A program made the translations under genes and the position numbers. Positions 16,229 through 24,812 of a DNA stretch of 64,000 nt are shown piece after piece; position 1 is the first letter of the stretch, and each line of letters begins with the position of its first letter. The stretch comes from Streptomyces sp. SM10 (lineage in GTDB: Bacteria; Actinomycetota; Actinomycetes; Streptomycetales; Streptomycetaceae). Below the pieces are notes generated by a model. It saw only the letters and a list, made by a program, of their open reading frames with translations, made no database searches and was not told where the DNA came from. The stretch spans positions 62,001-126,000 of the forward strand of contig NZ_NEUF01000048.1 of assembly GCF_002910915.1 (NCBI RefSeq), read 5' to 3'.

Positions 16229-16834
16229 TCACTCCAGGTGTGTCAGGTCCTCCGTCGTGTCGATGTCGTACGCCTGAGCCACATCGGAACATTCGACGAG
16301 CGTGATCGCATCGCGGTGCGCCCGCAGATAGCCCCGGGCCCCCTGGTCGCCGAGCGCGCCCGACGCGATGTCCGCCCACCGGTCGGCCCCGAACAGCACC
16401 GGGTGCCCGCGCTCGCCGTCGTACGCGGCGGCCGCCAGGGTCGTCCGGGACAGGTAGGCGGAGCGGACGCGCGCCACCGCCTCGGCCCCGATGCCCGGCT
16501 GGTCGACCAGGAGCACCAGTGCGGCGTCCGCGGCCGAGCCCGTGAGCGCGCCCAGCCCTGCCCTGAGGGAGGACCCCATGCCCTCCTCCCACTGCGGGTT
16601 CACCGTCACCGTGCACGCCGAGAGGTCCGCCCGTGCCCGTACCTCGTCGGCCGCCGCGCCCAGCACGACGTGGACGGGGCCGCAGCCGCCGTTGCGCAGC
16701 GCCCGTGCCGCGTGTTCGACGAGGGGGCGGCCGCGGTGTTCCAGCAGGGCCTTCGGCCGGCCGCCCAGGCGGCGCCCGCCGCCCGCCGCGAGCAGCACTC
16801 CGGCGACCGTGGGGATCTGTTCTGTATGAGGCAT
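16229..16834 (-). CDS. MocA/MobA-like nucleotidyltransferase (molybdenum cofactor maturation)
   Basis: A 201-residue NTP-transferase. The N-terminal VAGVLLAAGGGRRLGGRPKAL is the nucleotide-binding loop with the catalytic lysine, and LVLLVDQPGIGAEAV carries the metal-binding aspartate. MocA-type enzymes attach CMP to molybdopterin for xanthine dehydrogenase-type enzymes. That fits a purine-degradation neighbourhood, although no dehydrogenase is in the window. ATG 16834 was chosen because residues upstream (WYPGR) do not match the family. The gene lies upstream of aceB on the same strand with a 286-nt gap holding the aceB promoter. Confidence 0.82.
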   Translation of the reverse strand: MPHTEQIPTVAGVLLAAGGGRRLGGRPKALLEHRGRPLVEHAARALRNGGCGPVHVVLGAAADEVRARADLSACTVTVNPQWEEGMGSSLRAGLGALTGSAADAALVLLVDQPGIGAEAVARVRSAYLSRTTLAAAAYDGERGHPVLFGADRWADIASGALGDQGARGYLRAHRDAITLVECSDVAQAYDIDTTEDLTHLE

Positions 16835-17025
16835 GCGCCCTGGATACCACTGTGCTGTCCGTACCCGCGGAAGGAGTGTCACCCCTCAGGGGTACCCTCG
16901 TTCCGGGCCCGCACTGTGGCGCACGCCACCTTTGATGGCGTTAACTTGCGCACGGCCCCAGGCACTTGGCCGGTGCCCGGGGCGGGGTGGACACACCGGC
17001 ACGATGACGTGCGAGGGGGAGTGCT

Positions 17026-17343
17026 TTGTTGCGAAGCGTGGGGCAGGAGCAGTTGACCGGCAGTGACGAGGATCCGAGAGTGACGGAGCTGCGTACGGCT
17101 GTCTCCCGGCTCCGCCGTGAACTGGCCGGGCACCCTGCCGAGTTCCCGGACCGGGGCATCGCCGAGGACGAGCTGGCGGCCCTGGATTCCATGGCGGTCA
17201 GCGGGAGGCCGGAGATCCCCCGGCTGCGCCGCTCGCTGCTGCTGGTCGTGGGGGCGATCGGTTCGGTCAGCGCGCTCGCCCCGGGCCTCAGGGACGTACG
17301 GGTGGCCGTCGAGCTCTTCGGGGAGCCCCCGCGCCTCTCGTGA
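17026..17343 (+). CDS. DUF5955-type small protein
   Basis: A 105-residue protein with a helical, charged N-terminal half (TELRTAVSRLRRELAGHPAE) and a hydrophobic C-terminal stretch LLLVVGAIGSVSALAPGL. It recalls a streptomycete-restricted family I know as DUF5955; function is unknown. TTG 17026 has AGGGGGAG six nt upstream; an in-frame TTG at 17053 is a weaker alternative. It converges on the response regulator with 2 nt between stops. Confidence 0.6.
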   Translation: MLRSVGQEQLTGSDEDPRVTELRTAVSRLRRELAGHPAEFPDRGIAEDELAALDSMAVSGRPEIPRLRRSLLLVVGAIGSVSALAPGLRDVRVAVELFGEPPRLS

Positions 17344-17345
17344 CG

Positions 17346-17978
17346 TCAGCGGCGGATCAGGCGGCGAGCGGTCGCCGCCGCCACCGCCGATGTGCGTGAG
17401 TCGACGCCGAGCTTGGCGTAGATGTGCACCAGATGGGACTTCACCGTTGCCTGGCTCAGGAAGAGCTGCTTGCTGATCTGCTGGTTCGACAGGCCCTCAC
17501 CGACCAGCCTGAGCACCTCCAGCTCGCGCTTGGTCAAGGCCTGGGCCGGTGTCCGCATCCGGTCCATCAGCCGGTGCGCCACCGCGGGAGCGAGCGCCGA
17601 GCGGCCTGCGGCCGCCGTGCGCACCGCAGCCGCCAGCTCCTCGGGCGGGGAGTCCTTCAGCAGGTAGCCGCCCGCGCCCGACTCGACGGCGGCCAGGATG
17701 TCGGCGTCCGAGTCGTACGTGGTGAGGATCAGCACGCGGGGGGCGTCCGCGGCGGCCGTGATCGCCGCCGTGGCCTCCGCCCCGTGCATGCCCGCGCCGA
17801 ACTGCAGGTCCATCAGGACCACGTCGCACACGCCGGTCGCGGCCAGGGCGACGGCCCGTTCCGCGGTGGGGGCCTCGGCGACGACCTGGAAGTCCGGCTC
17901 GGTGTCCAGGACCGCGCGCAGCCCTGCCCGCACCACCGGGTGGTCGTCGGCGAGGAGCAGCCGGATCGGGTCGGTCAT
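17346..17978 (-). CDS. NarL/LuxR-family response regulator
   Basis: A 210-residue two-component regulator. The receiver domain (1-120) has the acidic pocket ADDHP and phospho-acceptor Asp57 in VVLMDLQFG. The C-terminal LuxR-type HTH covers about residues 145-208 (LTKRELEVLRLVGEGLSNQQ, QATVKSHLVHIYAKLGV). Its ATG overlaps the sensor kinase stop by 4 nt, so the pair is coupled. The likely target is the divergent ABC exporter; an inverted repeat is present in the shared promoter region. Confidence 0.93.
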   Translation of the reverse strand: MTDPIRLLLADDHPVVRAGLRAVLDTEPDFQVVAEAPTAERAVALAATGVCDVVLMDLQFGAGMHGAEATAAITAAADAPRVLILTTYDSDADILAAVESGAGGYLLKDSPPEELAAAVRTAAAGRSALAPAVAHRLMDRMRTPAQALTKRELEVLRLVGEGLSNQQISKQLFLSQATVKSHLVHIYAKLGVDSRTSAVAAATARRLIRR

Positions 17979-19210
17979 GCGGCCCTGCCCTCCGCGTCCT
18001 GGGTGCTCTCCGCCCCCGCGGGGCCGTGCACGTCGGCGGCCGGGAGCGGCAGGGTGACGGCGACGGCCGTGCCCTGGCCGGGACCCGATTCCACACTCAG
18101 CGTCCCGCCCAGCGACCGGGCCCGCGCGCGCATCGCGAGCAGCCCGAAGCCGCCGCCGGACGTGCGCGCCGGCGCGGCGGCCGCGTCGAAGCCCCGGCCG
18201 TCGTCCACCACGTCCAGGGAGACCGACGTCTCCATGAAGCTGAGAGTGATCTCCGCCCGCCGCGCCCCGGAGTGCTGGACCGCGTTGGCCAGCGACGACT
18301 GCGCGGTGCGCAGCAGCGCCACCTCGTAGGGCGTGGGCAGCTCGACCGGCCTGCCGCTCACGGCGAACTGCACCGTGAGGTCCGGCGCCGAGCTGCGCGA
18401 CGAGAGACGGGACAGAGCCGCCGCCAGGGAGCCCCGCTCCAGGTCCGGCGGGGTCAGCGCCCGGACGAAGCGGCGGGCCTCGGCGAGGTTGTCCTGGGCC
18501 GCCTCACGGGCGCGCCGGACGTGCGCGGTCGCGGTCGCGTCCTCGGGGAGCGAACGCTCGGCGGCCCGCAGTAGGAGCTGGATGCTCGACAGCCCCTGGG
18601 CGAGGGTGTCGTGGATCTCCCGGGCCAGTCGCTCCCGCTCGGCCAGAGTCCCCGCGGTGCGCTCCGCGACGGCGAGCTCCGCCCGTGTGGAGACGAGCTC
18701 GTCGATGACCTCGCGGCGGCGCTCGCTCTCGCGGAACAGCGCCTCGTATCCCCGTACGGTCGCGACGGCCACCGCCGCACCGAGCAGCGGACCGATGAAG
18801 GCTCCCGCGGTGACCTCCTGTCCGTGCAGCACGAAGCCGGCGATCGCCGCCGCGGCCGTGACGGCGACGGCGGGCAGCCCCGAGCGCGGCGGCAGCAGGT
18901 GCAGCTGCAGGAAGTAGAGGGGGAAGGCCACCCACAGCGCTTCGGGCGACAGGGCGAGCAGCGCCAGCCACACCACACCCAGCGCGGCGAGCCAGAGGCG
19001 GGCGGCCCGGGTGTGCGGCTGGACGGCGGGGGCGAGCACGCCCGCCGCGTACAGGGCGGCCATCAGGCCGGCCGGCACGACGACGGCCGCGGTGTGCGCG
19101 GTGCCGTCCCCGGCCGCGCGCAGCGCCGCGAGCGCGAGCAGCCCCACCAGCAGCGCGTGCAGACAGAACCGCAGTGCGGTGGTGACGGGGGCGTGGGCTC
19201 GCAGGTCCAT
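17975..19210 (-). CDS. sensor histidine kinase (HisKA_3 type)
   Basis: A 411-residue membrane kinase. About six hydrophobic segments fill residues 10-155. The dimerisation box carries phospho-acceptor His200 in LAREIHDTLAQGLSS. The HATPase domain has VVDDGRGFD and GGGFGLLAMRARA. This is the standard partner of NarL-type regulators. The ATG at 19210 sits 110 nt from the divergent permease gene. The multi-TM sensor without a large outside domain suggests sensing within or at the membrane, as in kinases paired with antimicrobial-export ABC systems. Confidence 0.92.
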   Translation of the reverse strand: MDLRAHAPVTTALRFCLHALLVGLLALAALRAAGDGTAHTAAVVVPAGLMAALYAAGVLAPAVQPHTRAARLWLAALGVVWLALLALSPEALWVAFPLYFLQLHLLPPRSGLPAVAVTAAAAIAGFVLHGQEVTAGAFIGPLLGAAVAVATVRGYEALFRESERRREVIDELVSTRAELAVAERTAGTLAERERLAREIHDTLAQGLSSIQLLLRAAERSLPEDATATAHVRRAREAAQDNLAEARRFVRALTPPDLERGSLAAALSRLSSRSSAPDLTVQFAVSGRPVELPTPYEVALLRTAQSSLANAVQHSGARRAEITLSFMETSVSLDVVDDGRGFDAAAAPARTSGGGFGLLAMRARARSLGGTLSVESGPGQGTAVAVTLPLPAADVHGPAGAESTQDAEGRAA

Positions 19211-19247
19211 GGTCGTTCCAGCGTAGACGCGTCCGGCGCCGGGCCGG

Positions 19248-19263
19248 TCAACCGAAAGGTTGA
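19248..19263. promoter_or_regulatory. inverted repeat in the kinase/ABC divergent promoter
   Basis: TCAACCGAAAGGTTGA is a perfect 6-4-6 inverted repeat in the 110-nt gap between the divergent kinase and permease genes. It is a good candidate operator for the response regulator at 17346. Confidence 0.5.
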
Positions 19264-19320
19264 TGTGGGGCCCGTCCGGCGCGCGATGCCTCCGCGGGCC
19301 CGCCACCCGAGTCTGGAGCC

Positions 19321-20400
19321 ATGTTTGTCGCATGGAGAGATCTACGGTTCGCCAGGGGCCGCTTCGCCCTCATGGGGACGGTCGTCGTGCTGATCACGCT
19401 GCTCGTCGGGCTGCTGTCGGGCCTCACGGCGGGTCTGGGCCGGGAGAACACCTCGGCCGTCACCGGGCTGGACGCCGACCGCATCGCGTTCGCCGCGCCG
19501 CCCGACGGCCGTTCGGTCTCCTTCTCCGGCTCGGCCGTGGAGGAGAGCGCCTGGCACACCTGGGCGGAGCAGCCGGGGGTCTCCTCCGCCCGGCCGCTGG
19601 GCATCCGGACCCTGAACGCCTCCGCGGGCGGGGGGAGGCGCACGGCCGCCGTGTCGGTGTTCGGCGCCGAGCCGGACAGCGGGCTCGCGCCCTCCGGCGT
19701 GGGGGCGGGCCGGCTCGTGCTGTCCGCGAAGGCGGCCGGTGAACTCGGCGTACGGGCGGGTGACGCGCTCGCCCTCGGTGGCTCCCGGATGACCGTGTCC
19801 GCCGTCGGGGGCGACGCCTCGTACAGCCACACCCCGGTGGTGTGGACCTCGCTCGTCGACTGGCAGCGCATCGCGGGCACCGGTCGGCAGGCGACCGTGA
19901 TCGCCCTGACCACGAGCGGTGGCGCCGACCTCGCCGCCGGGGACGAGGCGGCCGGCACCAGCACACTGTCCCTGGCGGACTCCCTCACGGCGATCGGTTC
20001 CTACCAGGCCGAGAACGGCTCGCTCCAGCTGATGCAGGGCTTCCTCCTCGCCATCTCCGCGCTCGTCGTCGGCGCCTTCTTCACCGTCTGGACGATCCAG
20101 CGCAGCGGTGACGTGGCCGTGCTCAAGGCGCTGGGAGCCTCCACCCCGTACCTGCTGAAGGACGCGCTCGGGCAGGCCGTGGTCCTGCTGGTCGCCGGTA
20201 CGGCGATCGGGACCGGGCTCGCCTCGGGGATCGGCGCGCTGGTCGGAGGGGACGGCGGCGCCGTGCCCTTCGTCCTCGACGCGTCGACCGTGCTCGTCCC
20301 GGCCGGCGTGATGATCGTCCTCGGCGCACTCGGGGCCGCCCTGTCCGTCCGGCGGATCACCGCCGTCGACCCCCTCACCGCACTCGGGAGTGCCCGATGA
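19321..20400 (+). CDS. ABC transporter permease, FtsX/MacB type
   Basis: A 359-residue membrane protein with an N-terminal TM (GTVVVLITLLVGLLSGL), an extracytoplasmic domain of about 200 residues, and three C-terminal TMs (LLAISALVVGAFFTVWTIQR onward). This is the FtsX-like layout used for export or mechanotransmission rather than import. ATG start with divergent kinase/regulator genes 110 nt away. The ATP-binding gene follows with a 4-nt ATGA overlap. The trio suggests a stimulus-induced exporter, for example for peptide antibiotics. Confidence 0.92.
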   Translation: MFVAWRDLRFARGRFALMGTVVVLITLLVGLLSGLTAGLGRENTSAVTGLDADRIAFAAPPDGRSVSFSGSAVEESAWHTWAEQPGVSSARPLGIRTLNASAGGGRRTAAVSVFGAEPDSGLAPSGVGAGRLVLSAKAAGELGVRAGDALALGGSRMTVSAVGGDASYSHTPVVWTSLVDWQRIAGTGRQATVIALTTSGGADLAAGDEAAGTSTLSLADSLTAIGSYQAENGSLQLMQGFLLAISALVVGAFFTVWTIQRSGDVAVLKALGASTPYLLKDALGQAVVLLVAGTAIGTGLASGIGALVGGDGGAVPFVLDASTVLVPAGVMIVLGALGAALSVRRITAVDPLTALGSAR

Positions 20401-21077
20401 CGCTCACCCTCACCGATGTCACGCTCACCTACCCCGACGGCGACACCCGGCTCACCGCGCTCGACCGGGTCTCCCTGGACGTGCCGGCGGGCACACTCAC
20501 GGCGGTCGTCGGGCCGTCGGGGTCGGGCAAGTCCAGCCTCCTCGCGGTGGCGGCCACACTCGTCACCCCGGACCAGGGGCGCGTCGTCGTCGCCGGTACG
20601 GAGACCGCGGGGCTCAGCCGCGCCGACCAGGCCGCCCTGCGCCGGGACCGCATCGGCATCGTCTTCCAGCAGCCCCATCTGCTGCCGTCCCTCACGGCCG
20701 TGGAGCAGCTCCAGGTGATGGCACATCTGTCGCACGGCTCCCTACGCGCGTCCCGGGGCCGGGCCATGGACCTCCTGGACGCGGTCGGCCTGGCCGACCG
20801 GGCGAGCCGCAGGCCGCACCAGATGTCGGGAGGCCAGCGCCAGCGGATCAACATCGCCCGCGCCCTGATGAACGAACCGGCGGTGCTGCTCGTCGACGAG
20901 CCGACCAGCGCCCTGGACCACGTCCGGGGCGCGGCTGTCCTCGACCTGCTTCTCGGCCTGACCCGGGAACGCTCCACGGCCACGGTCATGGTCACCCACG
21001 ACCGTGCGCACCTGGAGAGGGTGGACGGGACGGTGAGCATGGAGGACGGCCGTCTGTCCCTGCCCGCCCCGGCCTGA
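20397..21077 (+). CDS. ABC transporter ATP-binding protein (MacB/LolD-like)
   Basis: A 226-residue ATPase with all expected motifs: Walker [10 protein letters not shown] near residue 40, Q-loop FQQPHLLPSL, signature MSGGQRQRINIARAL, Walker [13 protein letters not shown] and the H-loop VTHDR. It is coupled by ATGA overlap to the FtsX-type permease and forms a half-transporter with it. The gene ends 30 nt before the converging allR stop. Confidence 0.94.
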   Translation: MTLTLTDVTLTYPDGDTRLTALDRVSLDVPAGTLTAVVGPSGSGKSSLLAVAATLVTPDQGRVVVAGTETAGLSRADQAALRRDRIGIVFQQPHLLPSLTAVEQLQVMAHLSHGSLRASRGRAMDLLDAVGLADRASRRPHQMSGGQRQRINIARALMNEPAVLLVDEPTSALDHVRGAAVLDLLLGLTRERSTATVMVTHDRAHLERVDGTVSMEDGRLSLPAPA

Positions 21078-21106
21078 GGGGCCGAAAGGAGGGCAGGAGC
21101 GCGGCG

Positions 21107-21910
21107 TCAGCCCGCCGATCCGCCGCTGCTCGCCAGCGCTTCGGAGAGCTCCTTCGCGATCTGCTGCAGGATCGGCACGATCCGCTCGGTCGCCGCCTCC
21201 GTCACCCGGCCCGCGGGTCCGGAGATGGAGATGGCGGCCGAGGTGGGGGAGTCGGGCACCGGGACCGCGAGGCAGCGCACCCCGATCTCCTGCTCGTTGT
21301 CGTCCACCGCGTACCCCGCCCTGCGCACCTGTTCGAGAGCGTCGAGGAAGCCGTCCGGCGTGGTGATCGTCTTCTCCGTGGCCGAGGGCATGCCCGTCCG
21401 GGCCAGCAGTGCGCGGACCTCGTCCGCCGGGGTGTGCGCGAGGAGTGCCTTGCCGACGCCGGTCGAGTGGGGCAGGACCCGGCGGCCGACCTCGGTGAAC
21501 ATCCGCATCGAGTGCTTCGACGGCACCTGGGCGACGTAGACGATCTCGTCCCCGTCGAGCAGTGCCATGTTCGCCGTCTCGCCGGTCTCCTCGACCAGGC
21601 GCTGCAGATAGGGCCGTGCCCAGGTGCCCAGCAGCCGGGACGCGGACTCGCCGAGGCGGATCAGCCGCGGGCCGAGGGCGTAACGCCGGTTGGGCTGCTG
21701 GCGCACGTAGCCGCAGACGACCAGGGTGCGCATCAGCCGGTGGATCGTCGGGAGCGGGAGCCCGCTGCTCGCGGAGAGCTCGCTGAGTCCGACCTCGCCC
21801 CCGGCATCCGCCATACGCTCCAGGAGATCGAAGGCGCGTTCGAGGGACTGCACACCGCCACTGGGGCCGGCGGGCTTGGAGTCGGAAGTGCTGGCGTGGG
21901 ACGGCGGCAC
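21107..21910 (-). CDS. allR: IclR-family repressor of allantoin genes
   Basis: A 267-residue regulator. The winged HTH (about residues 20-85: VQSLERAFDLLERMADAG, LPLPTIHRLMRTLVVCGYV) is followed by an IclR effector domain (100-260) with NMALLDGDEIVYVAQVPS and HSTGVGKALLAH. It is placed divergently from allantoinase, as AllR is in S. coelicolor, where it represses allantoinase, allantoicase and malate synthase and responds to allantoin/glyoxylate metabolites. GTG start. Conserved inverted repeats upstream of allB, aceB and uraD are its predicted targets. Confidence 0.9.
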   Translation of the reverse strand: MPPSHASTSDSKPAGPSGGVQSLERAFDLLERMADAGGEVGLSELSASSGLPLPTIHRLMRTLVVCGYVRQQPNRRYALGPRLIRLGESASRLLGTWARPYLQRLVEETGETANMALLDGDEIVYVAQVPSKHSMRMFTEVGRRVLPHSTGVGKALLAHTPADEVRALLARTGMPSATEKTITTPDGFLDALEQVRRAGYAVDDNEQEIGVRCLAVPVPDSPTSAAISISGPAGRVTEAATERIVPILQQIAKELSEALASSGGSAG

Positions 21911-22097
21911 GTCAACGGTCCTTTCGAGGCGGAGGCAAGGCAGCAGCCTACCGGGCTGCTCCCGATCGGCCCACTGCTCCCGGTGCGGCGTCCTTGCCGG
22001 TCAGGACCTGTTTTGTCCTGGTGTCGGCGGTCGGGCCCGCGTTCGGCGCGAAGCGCGGTGATGCCGCTCCTGGCCCATTCTACGTTCCGCATGTCGA

Positions 22098-22113
22098 AAG
22101 TAAACTTTTACTT
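22098..22113. promoter_or_regulatory. 16-nt AT-rich palindrome between allR and allB
   Basis: AAGTAAACTTTTACTT is a perfect 7-2-7 inverted repeat in otherwise GC-rich DNA, within the 332-nt gap between the divergent allR and allB genes. It differs from the TTCAAC/GTTGAA sites and could serve autoregulation of allR or a second regulator. Confidence 0.5.
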
Positions 22114-22176
22114 CGTGGAAATCTCCAATCGGCGCTCCTCGTGGTCCACTGGTCCTGTGGCAGGGGAGGCGAGGTC

Positions 22177-22204
22177 TTGACGGGGTCGCTTTCCCGAGTG
22201 AAGA
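22177..22204 (+). promoter_or_regulatory. possible allB promoter
   Basis: TTGACG at 22177-22182 is followed after 16 nt by TGAAGA at 22199-22204, a moderate -10 match. Transcription would start near 22211, inside the operator at 22209-22225, giving a leader of only about 30 nt. Confidence 0.3.
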
Positions 22205-22208
22205 CTCC

Positions 22209-22225
22209 TTCAACAAAACGTTGAA
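22209..22225. promoter_or_regulatory. predicted AllR operator upstream of allantoinase
   Basis: TTCAACAAAACGTTGAA is a perfect 6-5-6 inverted repeat ending 17 nt before the allB start codon. It is the best copy of the motif shared with uraD (1238-1254) and aceB (16125-16141). Its position near the predicted transcription start suits repression. Confidence 0.65.
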
Positions 22226-22242
22226 CTGCGTGAGGAGCACAG

Positions 22243-23586
22243 GTGTCCGGTGTGGACGTGAAGCTGGTACTCCGCTCGACGCGCGTCGTCACCCCCGAGG
22301 GAACCCGCGCCGCAGCGGTCCTCGTCGCCGACGGAGCGATCGAGGCGGTCCTGCCGTACGAGACCGAGGTGCCGGAGGGTGCCCGGCTGGAGGATTTCGG
22401 CGACGACGTCCTGCTGCCGGGACTTGTCGACACCCATGTCCATGTGAACGATCCGGGCCGTACCGAGTGGGAGGGCTTCTGGACCGCCACCCGCGCGGCG
22501 GCGGCCGGCGGCATCACGACCCTGCTCGACATGCCGCTGAACTCGCTGCCGCCGACCACCACGGTGGACAACCTGCGGGTCAAGCAGGAGGTCGCCCGGC
22601 CCAAGGCGCACATCGACACCGGGTTCTGGGGTGGCGCGCTGCCCGACAACGTCAAGGATCTCCGGTCGCTCCACGATGCCGGTGTCTTCGGCTTCAAGTG
22701 CTTCCTCTCCCCCTCGGGGGTGGAGGAGTTCCCCGAGCTCGATCAGGAGCAGCTCGCCAACTCCCTCGCGGAGATCGCCGGGTTCGGCGGTCTGATGATC
22801 GTGCACGCGGAGGACCCGCACCACCTGGCGTCCGCCCCGCAGAAGAGCGGGGAGAAGTACGCCGACTTCCTGGCCTCCCGGCCCCGGGACGCGGAGAACA
22901 CCGCGATCGAGAACCTGATCGCCCAGGCCCGCCGGCTGAACGCCCGGATCCACGTGCTGCACCTCTCCTCGTCGGACGCGCTCCCGCTGATCGCGGCGGC
23001 GAAGGCGGAAGGCGTCCGGGTCTCGGTCGAGTCGTGTCCGCACTTCCTGACGCTGACCGCGGAGGAGGTGCCGGACGGGGCGACGGAGTTCAAGTGCTGC
23101 CCGCCGATCCGGGAGGCCGCCAATCAGGACGCGCTGTGGGCCGGCCTCGCGGACGGCACGATCGACTGCATCGTCTCCGATCATTCGCCCTGCACCACGG
23201 ATCTGAAGACCCCGGACTTCGCCTCCGCGTGGGGTGGCATCTCCTCGCTCCAGCTGGGGCTGCCCGCGATCTGGACCGAGGCGCGCCGGCGCGGTCACGG
23301 CCTGGAGGACGTCGTGCGGTGGATGTCCGCCGCGCCGGCACAGCTCGCCGGGCTCTCCCGCAAGGGTGCCATCGAGGCCGGACGGGACGCCGACTTCGCG
23401 GTCCTGGCGCCGGACGAGACCTTCACCGTCGACCCCGCCGGGCTCTTCCACCGCAACCAGGTCACCGCCTACGCCGGTAAGACCCTGCACGGCGTCGTCA
23501 GGTCCACCTGGCTGCGCGGAGAGCGGATCGCGGCCGACGGCGTACTCGCCGAACCCACCGGCCGCCTCCTCGAAAGGAACCACTGA
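22243..23586 (+). CDS. allB: allantoinase
   Basis: A 447-residue cyclic amidohydrolase opening allantoin to allantoate. Metal ligands are seen in [17 protein letters not shown], the carboxylated lysine in [30 protein letters not shown], and the catalytic aspartate in VSDHSPC. Length and motif order match AllB. GTG start with GAGGAG upstream. Allantoicase follows after 2 nt, so the two enzymes are one transcript under the operator at 22209-22225. Confidence 0.96.
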   Translation: MSGVDVKLVLRSTRVVTPEGTRAAAVLVADGAIEAVLPYETEVPEGARLEDFGDDVLLPGLVDTHVHVNDPGRTEWEGFWTATRAAAAGGITTLLDMPLNSLPPTTTVDNLRVKQEVARPKAHIDTGFWGGALPDNVKDLRSLHDAGVFGFKCFLSPSGVEEFPELDQEQLANSLAEIAGFGGLMIVHAEDPHHLASAPQKSGEKYADFLASRPRDAENTAIENLIAQARRLNARIHVLHLSSSDALPLIAAAKAEGVRVSVESCPHFLTLTAEEVPDGATEFKCCPPIREAANQDALWAGLADGTIDCIVSDHSPCTTDLKTPDFASAWGGISSLQLGLPAIWTEARRRGHGLEDVVRWMSAAPAQLAGLSRKGAIEAGRDADFAVLAPDETFTVDPAGLFHRNQVTAYAGKTLHGVVRSTWLRGERIAADGVLAEPTGRLLERNH

Positions 23587-23588
23587 CC

Positions 23589-24704
23589 ATGTCGGCGACC
23601 CCGCACTTCACCGGTGACGCGAGCCCGTACGGGGGCGGCGACCCGTACGCCGACTACCGCACGGCCGACTTCCCGTTCACCCACCTCGTGGACCTCGCCG
23701 ACCGGCGGCTCGGCGCGGGTGTCATCGCCGCCAACGACGAGTTCTTCGCCGAGCGGGAGAACCTCCTCGAGCCGGAGCCCGCCGTGTTCGACCCGGAGCG
23801 CTTCGGGCACAAGGGCAAGATCATGGACGGCTGGGAGACCCGCCGCCGGCGCGGTGCGGGCGCGGAGGAGCCGCACCCCACCGACGCGGACCACGACTGG
23901 GCCCTCGTGCGCCTGGGCGCCCCCGGTGTGGTGCGCGGGCTGATCGTCGACACCGCCCACTTCCGGGGCAACTACCCCCAGTCGGTCTCCGTCGAGGCGA
24001 CCTCGCTGCCCGGCTCCCCGTCCCCCGAGGACCTCCTCGCGCCCGGCGTGAAGTGGACGACCCTCGTGCCCCGTACGGCCGTCGGCGGCCACGCGGCGAA
24101 CGGCTTCACGGTCGACGCCGGGCAGCGCTTCACCCACCTGCGGGTCAACCAGCACCCCGATGGCGGCATAGCCCGTCTGCGCGTCCACGGCGAGGTGGCG
24201 CCCGACCCCGCGTGGCTGGCCGCCCTCGGTACGTTCGACGTGGTGGCCCTGGAGAACGGCGGCGAGGTCGAGGACGCCTCCGACCGCTTCTACTCACCGG
24301 CCACGAACACCATCGCGCCGGGCCGCTCCCGCAAGATGGACGACGGCTGGGAGACCCGCCGCCGGCGCGACACGGGCAACGACTGGATCCGCTACCGGCT
24401 GGCCGAGCAGGCCGAGATCCGGGCGGTCGAGATCGACACCGCCTGTCTGAAGGGCAACGCGGCCGGATGGGCGGAGATCTCGGTGAGCGACGGGGAGGGC
24501 GGCGATCCGGCCGAACTCCTGCCGCGTACCCGGCTCCAGCCCGACACGAACCACCGCTTCGTCCTCCCGGAGCCCGTGCGCGGCACCCACGTCCGGATCG
24601 ACATCTTCCCGGACGGCGGCATCTCCCGGCTGCGGCTCTTCGGCTCGCTGACCGAGGAGGGCACCGCGCGGCTGACGGCGCGTCATGAGGCGCTCGGTGG
24701 CTGA
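23589..24704 (+). CDS. alc: allantoicase
   Basis: A 371-residue enzyme splitting allantoate into ureidoglycolate and urea. It consists of two homologous jelly-roll repeats, each with the same signature: KIMDGWETRRRRGAG in the first (about residue 80) and RKMDDGWETRRRRDTGND in the second (about residue 250). Each repeat later carries VDTAHFRGN or IDTACLKGN. The duplication is normal for the family. It is the last gene of the allB-alc operon. Ureidoglycolate would give glyoxylate, the substrate of the malate synthase encoded at 14323. Confidence 0.95.
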   Translation: MSATPHFTGDASPYGGGDPYADYRTADFPFTHLVDLADRRLGAGVIAANDEFFAERENLLEPEPAVFDPERFGHKGKIMDGWETRRRRGAGAEEPHPTDADHDWALVRLGAPGVVRGLIVDTAHFRGNYPQSVSVEATSLPGSPSPEDLLAPGVKWTTLVPRTAVGGHAANGFTVDAGQRFTHLRVNQHPDGGIARLRVHGEVAPDPAWLAALGTFDVVALENGGEVEDASDRFYSPATNTIAPGRSRKMDDGWETRRRRDTGNDWIRYRLAEQAEIRAVEIDTACLKGNAAGWAEISVSDGEGGDPAELLPRTRLQPDTNHRFVLPEPVRGTHVRIDIFPDGGISRLRLFGSLTEEGTARLTARHEALGG

Positions 24705-24776
24705 CCTGCGCGGGCCCTTCCCGCGGTCCACGGCCGGGTGTGCCGGTTCATGACCGGCCTGGGCGTGTATGGGACC

Positions 24777-24804
24777 CTGGTCGGGACGTCGCCGTCCCGA
24801 CCAG
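24777..24804 (+). promoter_or_regulatory. hairpin abutting the ribosome site of the monooxygenase gene
   Basis: Arms 24777-24787 and 24794-24804 pair perfectly (11 bp, 6-nt loop). The second arm runs into the AGGAG ribosome site just before ATG 24813. It could be an operator, a terminator of the alc operon, or a leader hairpin limiting translation. Confidence 0.45.
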
Positions 24805-24812
24805 GAGCCGCC

